Shown here: piece by piece, positions 18,998-27,553 of the stretch
Layout of the letters: each line of letters opens with the position of its first letter
Position numbering within the stretch: the stretch's first letter is position 1
Source of the DNA: Streptomyces sp. NBC_00341
GTDB lineage: Bacteria; Actinomycetota; Actinomycetes; Streptomycetales; Streptomycetaceae
Assembly (NCBI RefSeq): GCF_041435055.1
Contig: NZ_CP108002.1
Coordinates: forward strand, 2,604,001 to 2,668,000
Direction: 5' to 3'
DNA length: 64,000 nt
Notes under the pieces: generated by a model
Told to the model about the DNA's origin: nothing
The model's database searches: none
Seen by the model: only the letters and a program-made list of their open reading frames with translations
Position numbers and translations under genes: made by a program

Positions 18998-20257
18998 TCA
19001 GATCAGTGACTCCAGCGGCACCGACGGATCGGCCAGCGCGTCCGGGTCGACCGGCTGACCGGCCTTGATCAGCTCCTGCACGGTGTCGGTGACGTCCCAC
19101 ACGTTCACGTTCATCCCGGCGAGCACCTTGCCGTCCTTCAGCCAGAACGCGATGAACTCGCGCTTGCCCGCGTCGCCGCGGATCACCACCTGGTCGTAGC
19201 TGCCGGGCGGGGCCCAGCCCGAGTACTCCAGGCCGAGGTCGTACTGGTCGGAGAAGAAGTACGGCACCCGGTCGTAGGAGACCTCCTGGCCGAGCATGGC
19301 GCGGGCCGCCGCCGGACCGCTGTTCAGCGCGTTGGCCCAGTGCTCCACCCGCAGCCGGGCGCCGAGCCCCGGGTGGTCGACGTTGGCGACGTCACCGGCG
19401 GCGTAGATGTGCGGGTCGCTGGTGCGCAGCGAGGCGTCCACGGCGATGCCGCCGCCCTGGGCGCGCGGGGCGATGTCGAGTCCGGCGGCCTCCGCGAGGG
19501 CGGAGCGCGGGGCGGCTCCGATCGCGGCGAGGACGTCGTGGGCGGGGTGCTCCTCGCCGTCGTCGGTGCGGACCGCGAGCACCATGCCGTCCTGGCCGAC
19601 GATCTCGGTGAGCCGGCCGCCGAAGTGGAAGCGGACGCCGTGGTCGCTGTGCAGGTCGGTGAAGAGCTGGCCCAGCTCGGGGCCGATGACCTTCAGCAGG
19701 GGGGTCGCCTCCGGTTCGACGACGGTGACCTCGGCGCCGTATCCGCGGGCCGCCGCCGCGACCTCCAGGCCGATCCAGCCGGCTCCGGCGATCACCAGGT
19801 GGCCGTTGTCGCGGCCGAGCGCGGCCAGTACGTTGCGCAGCCGGTCGGAGTGGGCGAGGCGGCGCAGGTGGTGGACGCCCGCCAGGTCCGTGCCGGGGAT
19901 GTCGAGGCGGCGCGGCTCTGCGCCGGTGGCCAGGAGCAGCTTGTCGTAGTGGATGACGGTGCCGTCGCCGAGCTCCACGGAGCGGGCGTCGCGGTTCAGT
20001 ACGGTGACGGGCTGGCCGAGGTGGAGCTCGATGTCGGCCCCCGCGTACCAGGCCGTCTCGTGGACGAAGACGCTGTCGCGTTCCTCCTTGCCGGCCAGGT
20101 ACCCCTTGGAGAGCGGCGGGCGTTCGTAGGGATGGTCGCGCTCATCACCGATCAGGATGACCCGGCCGCTGAATCCAGCCGAGCGGAGCGTCTCCGCCGC
20201 CTTCGCTCCGGCCAGCCCTCCGCCGACAATGACGAACGTCCGATGTGCGTCGACCAC
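18998..20257 (-). CDS. NAD(P)H-dependent ferredoxin reductase-type flavoprotein
   Basis: 419 residues with GTG start 20257 after GAGGAGG. It has the two-dinucleotide-fold layout of BphA4/rubredoxin-reductase enzymes: FAD-binding VIVGGGLAGAKAAETL at residues ~9-24, NAD-binding IAGAGWIGLEVAAAA in the middle, the FAD motif IYAAGDVAN, and a C-terminal reductase domain. It transfers electrons from NAD(P)H to ferredoxins of oxygenases or P450s. It stands alone (hairpin upstream at 20329-20354) and is not in an operon with an oxygenase. It could serve the orphan P450-ferredoxin pair at 1673-3161, but that is only a possibility. Confidence 0.9.
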   Translation of the reverse strand: MVDAHRTFVIVGGGLAGAKAAETLRSAGFSGRVILIGDERDHPYERPPLSKGYLAGKEERDSVFVHETAWYAGADIELHLGQPVTVLNRDARSVELGDGTVIHYDKLLLATGAEPRRLDIPGTDLAGVHHLRRLAHSDRLRNVLAALGRDNGHLVIAGAGWIGLEVAAAARGYGAEVTVVEPEATPLLKVIGPELGQLFTDLHSDHGVRFHFGGRLTEIVGQDGMVLAVRTDDGEEHPAHDVLAAIGAAPRSALAEAAGLDIAPRAQGGGIAVDASLRTSDPHIYAAGDVANVDHPGLGARLRVEHWANALNSGPAAARAMLGQEVSYDRVPYFFSDQYDLGLEYSGWAPPGSYDQVVIRGDAGKREFIAFWLKDGKVLAGMNVNVWDVTDTVQELIKAGQPVDPDALADPSVPLESLI

Positions 20258-20328
20258 TTGATGCCTCCTCGGTGCTTGCTGCGCGGCGCCAACTGCGAGC
20301 GTCCCGCACGCAGCGTGATGGCGAAAGA

Positions 20329-20354
20329 GGGTGTGACCCGATCAGGTCACACCC
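20329..20354 (-). terminator. 10-bp hairpin between dgt and the reductase
   Basis: GGGTGTGACC pairs perfectly with GGTCACACCC across a 6-nt loop. On the minus strand it lies 147 nt after the dgt stop and is followed by CTCTTTCG. A dimeric repressor site for the reductase gene is the alternative reading, as it ends 72 bp before its start. Confidence 0.55.
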
Positions 20355-20501
20355 AGTGGTCATGGGCCGGTCCGCGGACCGGTGCCGCACCACGGGGAAC
20401 AGGGTGGCAGGTACGCAGCGGGCTGCGCGGTACCCGCCCCCCAGCACACCATCTGTCACATCGTCGGCGGCGCAGCCGCGCGGGAGGGGTGCGGTGCGGG
20501 G

Positions 20502-21857
20502 TCATCGGCCGGGCGCGCCGAGCGACTGGTGCAGGGTACGGGCCGACGCGTCGGTCAGGGCGGCGATCTGGTCGACCAGGACGCGCTTGCGGGCGCGGTC
20601 GTCGGGCGCGGCCTCGTACAGTGCGCGCAGCTGGGGCTCAAGGCCCTCGGGCGCGCGGGCGGTCAGGGCCGCGGCCAGTTCCGCGATGACGATCCGCTGG
20701 TCGGCGCGGATCGCCTCCTGTTCGGCGCGCTGCATGACGTAGCGGTCGGCGACCGCCTTGAGCACCGCGCATTCGTTGCGGGCCTCGCGGGGCACGACGA
20801 GCTCGGCGCCGTATCTGCCGAGCCGGCCGGTGCCGTACGCCTTGCGGGTGCCGGTCTCCGCGGCGAGGCAGAACCGGCCGATCAGCTGGCTCGTGGCGTC
20901 CTTCAGCCGGGCCTGGGCGACGGCGGAGCCGTCGTAGCCGTGCGGCCACCAGTCCTGGCCCATGAGCCGGTCCAGCGCGTCGGACAGCTCCTGCGGGTCG
21001 GTGTCCGCGGGGACGTACCGTCCGATGGCGACCCGCCAGATCTCCTGGCGTTCCGGCTCGGCGTCCAGGCAGTTGGGGTCGATGTGGCCGGCGTGCAGGC
21101 CGTCCTCGAAGTCGTGGACGGAGTACGCCACGTCGTCGGACCAGTCCATCACCTGGGCCTCGAAGCACTTGCGGTCCTGCGGGGCGCCCTGGCGGAACCA
21201 GTCGAAGACCGGCAGGTCGTCCTCGTACACGCCGAACTTCGGTGAGCCGGGGTCGGTGGGGTGGGCGCCCCGGGGCCAGGGGTATTTGGTGGCGGCGTCG
21301 AGGGCGGCGCGGGTCAGGTTGAGCCCGACGCTGACCAGCTCGCCGGTACGCGGGTCGGGCACGAACCGCTTCGGTTCGAGCCGGGTCAGCAGCCGCAGCG
21401 ACTGGGCGTTCCCCTCGAATCCGCCGCAGTCGGAGGCGAAGTCGTTGAGCGCCTGCTCACCGTTGTGGCCGAAGGGCGGGTGGCCCATGTCGTGGGAGAG
21501 GCAGGCCGTCTCGACCAGGTCGGGGTCGCAGCCGAGTGCGGCGCCGAGTTCGCGGCCGACCTGGGCGCACTCCAGGGAGTGGGTGAGCCGGGTGCGGGGG
21601 CTGGCGTCCCAGGCGAAGCTGCGGGTGCCGGGGGTGACCACCTGGGTCTTCCCGGCGAGCCTGCGCAGCGCGGCGGAGTGGAGCACCCGGGCGCGGTCGC
21701 GCTGGAAGGCGGTGCGGCCGGGCCTCTTGTCCTCCTCGGTGTCCCAGCGCTCGGCGTCGGCGGCGCCGTAGGGCGCCGTGTCCGATGCGTGCGTGCCGTG
21801 CGGGTGGGTCGTGCGCCGGGAGTGGTCCGTGCCGTGCGTGCCGTGCGTGCCGTCCAT
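20502..21857 (-). CDS. dgt: deoxyguanosinetriphosphate triphosphohydrolase-like HD protein
   Basis: 451 residues. The HD metal site is formed by [24 protein letters not shown] and the later [12 protein letters not shown] motif, all intact. The family hydrolyses dNTPs to deoxynucleosides and triphosphate. The first ~10 residues ([10 protein letters not shown]) are encoded by a 9-bp microrepeat (GTGCCGTGC units at 21829-21855) and are probably dispensable. No Shine-Dalgarno is evident before ATG 21857, and an AT-rich GATTAATG lies 10-17 nt upstream, so a leaderless start is possible. It lies 36 bp downstream of the chelatase gene on the same strand. Confidence 0.92.
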   Translation of the reverse strand: MDGTHGTHGTDHSRRTTHPHGTHASDTAPYGAADAERWDTEEDKRPGRTAFQRDRARVLHSAALRRLAGKTQVVTPGTRSFAWDASPRTRLTHSLECAQVGRELGAALGCDPDLVETACLSHDMGHPPFGHNGEQALNDFASDCGGFEGNAQSLRLLTRLEPKRFVPDPRTGELVSVGLNLTRAALDAATKYPWPRGAHPTDPGSPKFGVYEDDLPVFDWFRQGAPQDRKCFEAQVMDWSDDVAYSVHDFEDGLHAGHIDPNCLDAEPERQEIWRVAIGRYVPADTDPQELSDALDRLMGQDWWPHGYDGSAVAQARLKDATSQLIGRFCLAAETGTRKAYGTGRLGRYGAELVVPREARNECAVLKAVADRYVMQRAEQEAIRADQRIVIAELAAALTARAPEGLEPQLRALYEAAPDDRARKRVLVDQIAALTDASARTLHQSLGAPGR

Positions 21858-21893
21858 GGCGACGACATTAATCGGCCGGGCCGACAGGAGGGC

Positions 21894-22835
21894 TCAGGCG
21901 GATGCCAGGAAATGTATGTTCATCGGAGTTTCGTCTGCCGGGACTCCGGCCGCCCGTGCCTGGTCGTAGCGGTGCAGCAGCAGCCGGGCCATCGCCGGGT
22001 GCGCGCCGAGCGGGGCGGCGGCGATCCACGGCGCGTCCCGGGACGCGGCCGAGGCGAAGCGTCCGGGGGCGGTGAAGTACCCGGCGACGGCGACCCGCCG
22101 GCGGCCCCGGGCGGCCAGCGCGCGCAGGGCGGCCGGGACGCCGGGCGTCGCGGCGGAGGCGTACGCCGGAACGACGGGCACCCCGCCGAGCCGTTCGCTG
22201 AGCAGGTGCGCGGTGCGGCGGGTGTCGGCGGCCGATTCGGGATCGCGCGAACCGGCGGCGGCGAGGACCACCGCGCTGTTGCGGCTCCCGTCGTCCCCGG
22301 GCCGCCACCCCGCCTCGGTGAGCCGGCCGTGCAGCGCCTCGACCAGCAACGGGTGCGGCCCGAGCGGTGCGGCGGTCCTGGTGCGCAGGGCCGGGGCGCC
22401 GGCGACGGCTTCCGGGATGTCCTGCTTGACGTGGTACCCGCGCCCCAGCAGCAGCGGCACCAGGACTGCCTCGCCTTCACCCAGTGCCTCCAGGGTCTCC
22501 GGTAGGAGGGGTGCGTTGAGCTCGATGTGCCCGAGCCGGACGTCGAGGCCCGGCCGCAGCTCCCGCACCCGGTCGAGCAGCCGGGTCACCGTGTGCAGCG
22601 CCTGCGGGTCCCGGCTGCCGTGCGCGACGGCGACCAGGGCGGGGGCGGGCGGGATCAGTGGGTTCGCGCCGCCCGGTGCGGGCTGGTGCCGGGTGCGGTG
22701 CATGGGCCGTCGGGTTCCGTTCAGGGAGACGAGGCTGAGCTGGGTGTCGAGCTGTGCGGTGATGCGGCTCAGCAGTTGCGACGTGCTGTCGAGGGGCAGG
22801 GGTTCCTCAGGGCGTTCGGGTGCCGGCTCCGTCAT
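21894..22835 (-). CDS. CbiX/SirB-type sirohydrochlorin chelatase
   Basis: 313 residues with two tandem chelatase half-domains. The first begins VAVAHGSRDP, carrying the catalytic His. The second begins VVLAAAGSRDPESA, where the corresponding position is Ala, so a single active site is expected. Family role: insertion of Fe2+ (siroheme) or Co2+ (cobalamin precursor) into sirohydrochlorin. The siroheme-dependent NirB is encoded 8 kb away in the same window, which favours the ferrochelatase role. About 45 N-terminal residues are low-complexity, and ATG at residue 45 is an alternative start. Confidence 0.85.
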   Translation of the reverse strand: MTEPAPERPEEPLPLDSTSQLLSRITAQLDTQLSLVSLNGTRRPMHRTRHQPAPGGANPLIPPAPALVAVAHGSRDPQALHTVTRLLDRVRELRPGLDVRLGHIELNAPLLPETLEALGEGEAVLVPLLLGRGYHVKQDIPEAVAGAPALRTRTAAPLGPHPLLVEALHGRLTEAGWRPGDDGSRNSAVVLAAAGSRDPESAADTRRTAHLLSERLGGVPVVPAYASAATPGVPAALRALAARGRRRVAVAGYFTAPGRFASAASRDAPWIAAAPLGAHPAMARLLLHRYDQARAAGVPADETPMNIHFLASA

Positions 22836-22924
22836 GAGCCGATGGTGCCGGGCGCAGGTTGCCGCGTCGTTGCGTGCCGGTCACGGGTGTTTTCCGGCGT
22901 CTCACCGCACGGCCGGGGCCGCTG

Positions 22925-23785
22925 TCAGACGGCGTCGGCCGCGGCGTCGGCGTCCTCCGCTCCGTGGAAGGCGCCGGTCGCGGCTTCGGCCAGCAGCCGT
23001 TCGATGACGTGGGCGACGCCGTCCTCCTCGTTGCTGACGGTGTGCACCGGTACGGCGGCCAGCACGGCCGGGTGGGCGTTGGCCATGGCGTAGCCGGTGC
23101 CGGCCCAGTCGAGGACGGTGAGGTCGTTGGGCATGTCACCGAAGGCGATGACCTCGGCCGCTTCGATGCCCCGTCCGGCGCACAGCATCGCCAGGGTGCC
23201 GGCCTTGGTGACGCCCCGCGCGCTGATCTCCAGCAGCCCGTGCCCGCCCGAGTGGGTCAGCTGTACGTCGCTGCCGGCGCCGGGCCGGGCCGCCGCCAGC
23301 AGGGTGTCCGCGTCGAGCCGGTCCGACCAGGCGAGCAGCTTGGTGACGGGGGCCTCGGTGAGCCACAGGTCGGCGAGGGAGGGTACGGGTATCTCGGCGC
23401 CGTCCTCGGCGAACCGCATCCGGAAGGCCGGTTCGTACAGCACCTGGTTGCCGGTCTCCAGGGCGAAGCCCACCTCGGGCAGCGCGGCGGCCAGTGCGGT
23501 GACCACCCGCCGGGCGGTGACCAGGGACAGGAGGCGGGAGGAGACGACGGTGCGGGTGGCGATGTCGTACACCATGGCGCCGTTGCTGCACACCGCCGTA
23601 CCGACGAGGCCGGTGACCTCCGCGAGCCGGTCGACGAACCGGGGCGGGCGGGCGGTGACGATGACGATCTCCGCCCCGGCACCCTCGGCCGCGCGCAGGG
23701 CGCGCAGGGTGCGGGGTGAGAGCGTGCCGTCGTTGCGCAGCAGTGTGCCGTCGAGATCCGAGGCGATCAGTCGTGGGAGCAGCAT
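22925..23785 (-). CDS. Cof-type HAD-IIB hydrolase
   Basis: 286 residues. HAD motif I is DLDGTLLRND with the nucleophile near residue 10; motif II is VTARP, the motif III lysine is in TKAGTL, and motif IV is FGDMPNDLTVLD. A C2-type cap lies between motifs II and III. These enzymes dephosphorylate sugar phosphates or cofactors (FMN, PLP); the exact substrate is not predictable. The Ala/Asp-rich C-terminal tail (AEDADAAADAV) is atypical. It is transcribed divergently from the SanA-like gene. Confidence 0.9.
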   Translation of the reverse strand: MLLPRLIASDLDGTLLRNDGTLSPRTLRALRAAEGAGAEIVIVTARPPRFVDRLAEVTGLVGTAVCSNGAMVYDIATRTVVSSRLLSLVTARRVVTALAAALPEVGFALETGNQVLYEPAFRMRFAEDGAEIPVPSLADLWLTEAPVTKLLAWSDRLDADTLLAAARPGAGSDVQLTHSGGHGLLEISARGVTKAGTLAMLCAGRGIEAAEVIAFGDMPNDLTVLDWAGTGYAMANAHPAVLAAVPVHTVSNEEDGVAHVIERLLAEAATGAFHGAEDADAAADAV

Positions 23786-23903
23786 CGGCCGATGCTACCG
23801 ACGGCCGTCGGCGGAGAACCCTTTGGGCCGTTCTGTCGTCAAGTCACAGGGGGGACACTTCGGCACGGCTCGACACAGGACAGACAGGAACGGGGGCGCT
23901 CCC

Positions 23904-24641
23904 ATGCGGCTGGAACGACGCGGAGCAGAGGCGGACGGCCGGGGCAGGCTCGCGAGAACGGCAGCCCGGCTGCGGACCTGGCTGCCACGGAGCCGGCGCG
24001 GGCGGCGGCGGGCCGTACAGGGGGTGATGGTTGCCTGTGTGCTGGGCCTGGCGCCCGCCACCTGGATGCACTCGGTCGCGGACGCCCGGGTCAGGACGGC
24101 GGCGGACGCGCCCGCGCGGCAGGTCGCCGTGGTGTTCGGGGCGGGGCTGTGGGACGGGAAGCCGTCCCCGTACCTGGCGAACCGGCTGCGGGCCGCGGCG
24201 GAGCTGTACCGGGACAAGAAGGTGAAGGTCGTGCTGGTGACCGGCGACAACAGCCGGGTGGAGTACGACGAGCCGGACGCGATGCGCACGTTCCTGGTCC
24301 GGCACGGGGTGCCGGACAACAGGATCGTCAGCGACTTCGCGGGCTTCGACACCTGGGACTCCTGCGTCCGGGCCAAGAAGATCTTCGGGGTGGACCGGGC
24401 CCTGCTGGTCACCCAGGGCTTCCATGTCCGGCGGGCGATCGCGCTGTGCCGGGCGGCGGGTATCGACGCGTACGGCGTCGGGGTCGACGCCAAGCACGAC
24501 GCGACCTGGTACTACGGCGGGACACGGGAGATCGCCGCGGCCGGGAAGGCCGCCCTGGACGCGCTGTTCAAGCCCGACCCGCACTTCCTGGGCCCTCGGG
24601 AGCCGGGAGTGGAAACGGCCCTCGCGGCGGATGCGCGGTGA
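23904..24641 (+). CDS. SanA/YdcF-like DUF218 membrane protein
   Basis: 245 residues. A long Arg-rich cytoplasmic N-terminus precedes one transmembrane helix (VMVACVLGLAPATWM region). The DUF218 domain follows: VVFGAGLWDGKPSPYLANRL, VLVTGDNS, and FDTWDSCVRAKKIFGV with LLVTQGFH. SanA homologues affect envelope permeability (vancomycin exclusion in E. coli). ATG 23904 follows GGGGGCG. The last codons (from about 24618) are the first copy of a 30-bp tandem repeat that runs past the stop codon, so the C-terminus ALAADAR has probably been reshaped by repeat expansion. Confidence 0.85.
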   Translation: MRLERRGAEADGRGRLARTAARLRTWLPRSRRGRRRAVQGVMVACVLGLAPATWMHSVADARVRTAADAPARQVAVVFGAGLWDGKPSPYLANRLRAAAELYRDKKVKVVLVTGDNSRVEYDEPDAMRTFLVRHGVPDNRIVSDFAGFDTWDSCVRAKKIFGVDRALLVTQGFHVRRAIALCRAAGIDAYGVGVDAKHDATWYYGGTREIAAAGKAALDALFKPDPHFLGPREPGVETALAADAR

Positions 24642-24720
24642 ACACGGGCCCTCGCGGCGGATGCGCGGTGAACACGGGCCCTCGCGGCGGATGCTGTGCG
24701 TGAACACGGGCCGTCGCGGG
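24621..24720. repeat. 30-bp tandem repeat, three copies plus a partial
   Basis: Copies at 24621-24650 and 24651-24680 are identical. The third (24681-24712) has a 2-bp insertion and a variant centre, and a partial fourth follows. Each unit contains CTCGCGGCGGATGCG and GTGAACACGGG. The array begins inside the SanA-like coding region; the stop codon TGA lies in the first unit and recurs in each copy. Confidence 0.9.
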
Positions 24721-24733
24721 AGGCACGGGGCCG

Positions 24734-25057
24734 TCAGCTCCCTCCCGGGGTGTCCGGGACGCCCGGCCTCTCCGATGCGACCGGGGAGGACGATGCGACC
24801 GGGGAGGCTGAGGTGACCGGGGCGGTCTCCGCCGAGACCCGGCCGAGGTAGCCGGCGCTGCCCCGTACCACCGGGATCGCGATGATCTCCGGGGTGTCGT
24901 AGTCGTGCGCCTCCTGGAGATGGGCCTCCAGTTCCTCGTACCGCTCGGCCGTCGTCTTGAGGAGCGGCTGCCACTCCTGCGTGGTCTCGACGGCGTTCTC
25001 CCACCGGTAGACGGAGATGACCCTTCGGTCTCCTCGGGTTCGGCAGCACTCCTGCGG
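24734..25057 (-). pseudogene. cutA: CutA1-like divalent-cation tolerance protein, 5'-truncated
   Basis: Minus-strand frame from just after the FMN-reductase stop (25058) to TGA 24734-24736. It encodes the C-terminal two thirds of CutA: ISVYRWENAVETTQEWQ, KTTAERYEELEAHL, AHDYDTPEIIAIPV and GSAGYLGRV. These match the conserved trimer core of the family. The first ~40 residues, including the first beta strand and the start, are missing: between the upstream stop and VISVYRW there are only 13 codons, and none is ATG, GTG, TTG or CTG. The frame is in phase with the preceding stop, so the deletion joined cutA directly to the FMN-reductase end. A variable Pro/Ser tail follows the core. Confidence 0.8.
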
Positions 25058-25714
25058 TCAGCTGCCGTACGGCCGTGCCTTCTTCGCCTCCCGCAGGGCC
25101 CGGCCCCACCACACCAGCTGGTCGAGCAGCGACTTCGCGGCGGCGTCCGCACCGGCCGGGTCCTTGTGTCTGCCCTCGTCGTCGAACAGCGCGCCTGCGT
25201 TGTGGAAGGAGACGGTGTCGCGGATCGAGACGCTGTGCAGCTCGGCGAAGACCTGCCGCAGGTGCTCGACCGCGCGCAGCCCGCCGGAGACCCCGCCGTA
25301 GGAGACGAAGGCGACGGGCTTGGCCTGCCACTCGGCGTGGTGCCAGTCGATCAGGTTCTTGAGCGGGGCCGGGTAGGAGTGGTTGTACTCGGGGGTGACG
25401 ACGACGAAGGCGTCGGCGGCCGCCAGCCGGGCCGAGACATCGGCCAGCAGGGCCTGGTCCTCGGGGCCGGGGCGGTACGAGAGGGCGGTCGGCAGGTCGA
25501 GTGCGGCGACGTCGAGCAGGTCGGTCTCGATGCCGGGGTGGGCGTCGGTGCGGAAGCGGAACCAGTCGGCGACGACCGGCGCGAAGCGGCCCTCGCGGTT
25601 GCTGGCGAGGATGACCGCGACCTTCAGCGGGGCATCGGCCGAGGCTCCGTCGGTGGCGCTGTCCGCGCCGGCGGGTGTGGTGGCGGCAGTGGTTTCGGCT
25701 GTGGTGAGGTCCAT
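25058..25714 (-). CDS. NADPH-dependent FMN reductase (flavodoxin fold)
   Basis: 218 residues. After a ~28-residue Ala/Thr-rich leader comes VAVILASNREGRFAPVVADW, the flavin phosphate loop. PEYNHSYPAPLKNLIDWHHAEW is the highly conserved flavin-ring contact of the family, and SYGGVSGGLRAVEHLRQV follows. It reduces FMN, quinones or azo compounds with NAD(P)H. ATG 25714 is preferred; no strong ribosome binding site is visible. It is divergent from the class-IV aminotransferase across an 87-bp gap, which must hold both promoters. Confidence 0.88.
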   Translation of the reverse strand: MDLTTAETTAATTPAGADSATDGASADAPLKVAVILASNREGRFAPVVADWFRFRTDAHPGIETDLLDVAALDLPTALSYRPGPEDQALLADVSARLAAADAFVVVTPEYNHSYPAPLKNLIDWHHAEWQAKPVAFVSYGGVSGGLRAVEHLRQVFAELHSVSIRDTVSFHNAGALFDDEGRHKDPAGADAAAKSLLDQLVWWGRALREAKKARPYGS

Positions 25715-25801
25715 GGGAAGAGGCTCACACCTCAAGCATGGTTGAGGTCAAGCGTGGGCCGCCACCCCCGCCGCCCGGCGCGTCGGCATACGGTGGCACG
25801 C

Positions 25802-26602
25802 ATGACGACGCCAGCAGCCGCACCGGTCCCGTACGCCGAGTTCGACGGACATCCGGCCACCGAGGACGATCTGCGGACAGCCGCCTTCTTCACCTACGGC
25901 CACTTCACCGCCATGCAGGTCAGGGAGGGCCGGGTACGCGGACTCCGGCTGCACCTGGACCGGCTGGGCAGCGCGAACCGGGCACTCTTCGAACTCCCGC
26001 TGGACGGCGGGCGGGTACGTGAACTGATCCGGCACGCGCTACGGGGCGCGGGGGTCGCGGACGGCTCGGTGCGGGTGCACGGATTCCTGCCGCCGGGCGC
26101 GACCGCGACGACCGTCATGGTCACGGTGCGCGGGCCGGCGAGGCTGCCCGCAGAGCCGAAGAGCATGATGTCGGTGCCGTACGCGCGTGCCGTGCCGCAC
26201 CTCAAGCGCCCCGGCGAGTTCGGCCAGACGTACTACGGGAATCTCGCCTCCCGCGCGGGCTTCGACGATGCGCTGCTGACCCTGCCGGACGGCTCGGTGA
26301 CCGAGGGGGCGTTCACCAACATCGGTTTCTGGGACGGCGATTCGGTCGTCTGGCCCCAGGCCCCCGCGCTGCTCGGCACCACCATGGCACTGCTGGAGCA
26401 GGAGTTCCCCGGTGCCGGGATCCGGTCGCGGCGGAGTGCGGTGACGCTGGACGGGCTGGCGGCCTACCGGTCGGCGTTCGTCACCAACTCGCAGGGCATC
26501 GCGCCGGTCCGGCGGGTCGATGACACCGCGTTCGTGGTGGACGAGGAGCTGATGACGCGGCTGGCGGCGGCTTATGGGAGGGCGCCCTGGGACACCGTCT
26601 GA
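25802..26602 (+). CDS. class IV aminotransferase-like PLP enzyme
   Basis: 266 residues. The fold-type IV hallmarks are present: RLHLDRL near residue 48, a lysine in PHLKRPGEF, and the segment DDALLTLPDGSVTEGAFTNIGF, matching the conserved G-x-V-x-E-x3-N phosphate-binding signature. Family members include branched-chain and D-amino-acid aminotransferases and 4-amino-4-deoxychorismate lyase. The relatively short length and diverged substrate loops leave the reaction open. It is probably monocistronic or coupled to the DUF5990-like gene 47 bp downstream. Confidence 0.85.
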   Translation: MTTPAAAPVPYAEFDGHPATEDDLRTAAFFTYGHFTAMQVREGRVRGLRLHLDRLGSANRALFELPLDGGRVRELIRHALRGAGVADGSVRVHGFLPPGATATTVMVTVRGPARLPAEPKSMMSVPYARAVPHLKRPGEFGQTYYGNLASRAGFDDALLTLPDGSVTEGAFTNIGFWDGDSVVWPQAPALLGTTMALLEQEFPGAGIRSRRSAVTLDGLAAYRSAFVTNSQGIAPVRRVDDTAFVVDEELMTRLAAAYGRAPWDTV

Positions 26603-26649
26603 GCACTCCGGCTCCGACGGGGACGGGGGCGGGCCGCCGAGAGGGGACC

Positions 26650-27153
26650 ATGGGACCCATGGAGATCCCCACCGAAGGCCCGCAGTCGCGCATGCAGATC
26701 CACATCGAGGGCTCACGCCTGCCCGGCCGCGTCTGCGGGCCCGGCGGCGATTTCGACGGGTACGAGAACATCCACGTGGGCGTCCAGCGCAAGGACCGGC
26801 CCGGCGAACTCCTCGGGCTGCTTCCGGGCGACGCCCCTTCCGCCTCCTGGACCCTGGACTGCACGGCCGCCGCCACCGCGGACGGGGTCGAGATCAGCGG
26901 GCCGTACGTGCAGAACAGGCTCGGCGGGCGGTTCGTCCACCTGTCGTGGGGCACGGTCGACGAGAACGGCCTCTTCTCGATGTTCCGGCGGGCCAAGCTG
27001 ATGTTCTCCGACATCGAGGCGGACACCCTGCGGGCAGCCGCACGCTCCGGTCACCTCACCGCCCGGCTGCCGCTCTCCGACGCCAAGGGCCAGCCGCTCT
27101 GCGCCCGGGTCAGGCCCCCGGTCGTCGAGTGGTCCGCCACCGCGCCGGAGTAG
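26650..27153 (+). CDS. DUF5990-like conserved protein
   Basis: 167 residues. The core reads MQIHIEGSRLPGRVCGPG, then ENIHVGVQRKDRPGELLGLLPGDAPSASW, then VQNRLGGRFVHLSWG, a beta-rich small domain I associate from memory with DUF5990; the assignment is not verified. There is no signal peptide or catalytic motif. It follows the aminotransferase by 47 bp with an AGAGGGG sequence before ATG 26650. Function unknown. Confidence 0.7.
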   Translation: MGPMEIPTEGPQSRMQIHIEGSRLPGRVCGPGGDFDGYENIHVGVQRKDRPGELLGLLPGDAPSASWTLDCTAAATADGVEISGPYVQNRLGGRFVHLSWGTVDENGLFSMFRRAKLMFSDIEADTLRAAARSGHLTARLPLSDAKGQPLCARVRPPVVEWSATAPE

Positions 27154-27284
27154 GAGTCCCGGCCCGGAAGGAAAGCCGGGCAAGGGGCCGGACAAGGAGC
27201 CGCCCTCGTCGGGCCCAGGGGGGGCGGGTCCGACGAGGGCGACGGCCGGGGGCGACGAGAGGACGCCGTCCCGTGGGGGGTGTG

Positions 27285-27458
27285 ATGCGTGTGCCCCTCG
27301 ACCACAAGGTCATGCATGTGATGTGCGCCACATCCGCCGCAGGGGTCATCACCCGATCGGCACCGGACGCGGAAGGAGGCCGCACCTCCCCCGCCATCAC
27401 CGCTCTGACCTGCACGCATACCGGTTGGCAAGGAGGCTGCGCCGGTCCGGACGGGTGA
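27285..27458 (+). CDS. possible 57-residue protein
   Basis: A frame with third-position GC around 80 percent occupies part of the 400-bp gap 27154-27553. It contains three Cys and several His (VMHVMCATS, LTCTHTGWQGGC). A purine-rich GGGGGGTG lies too close to ATG 27285 to be a normal ribosome binding site. No family is recognised. Apart from this, the gap shows only a G-rich stretch at about 27220-27240. Confidence 0.28.
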   Translation: MRVPLDHKVMHVMCATSAAGVITRSAPDAEGGRTSPAITALTCTHTGWQGGCAGPDG

Positions 27459-27553
27459 CAGCTGACTCGGTGTCAGCAGGCGTGGGCGGCCACCCGGCCG
27501 TTAGCTCGGAGCCAGGACACACCCGCCAGCGCCCCTTGCTCGGAGGAACCCCC

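Noticed and set aside
27154..27284. G-rich stretch with GGGGGGCGGG as a G-quadruplex regulator
   Set aside because: Only one or two long G-runs are present and no gene starts close enough on the relevant strand.
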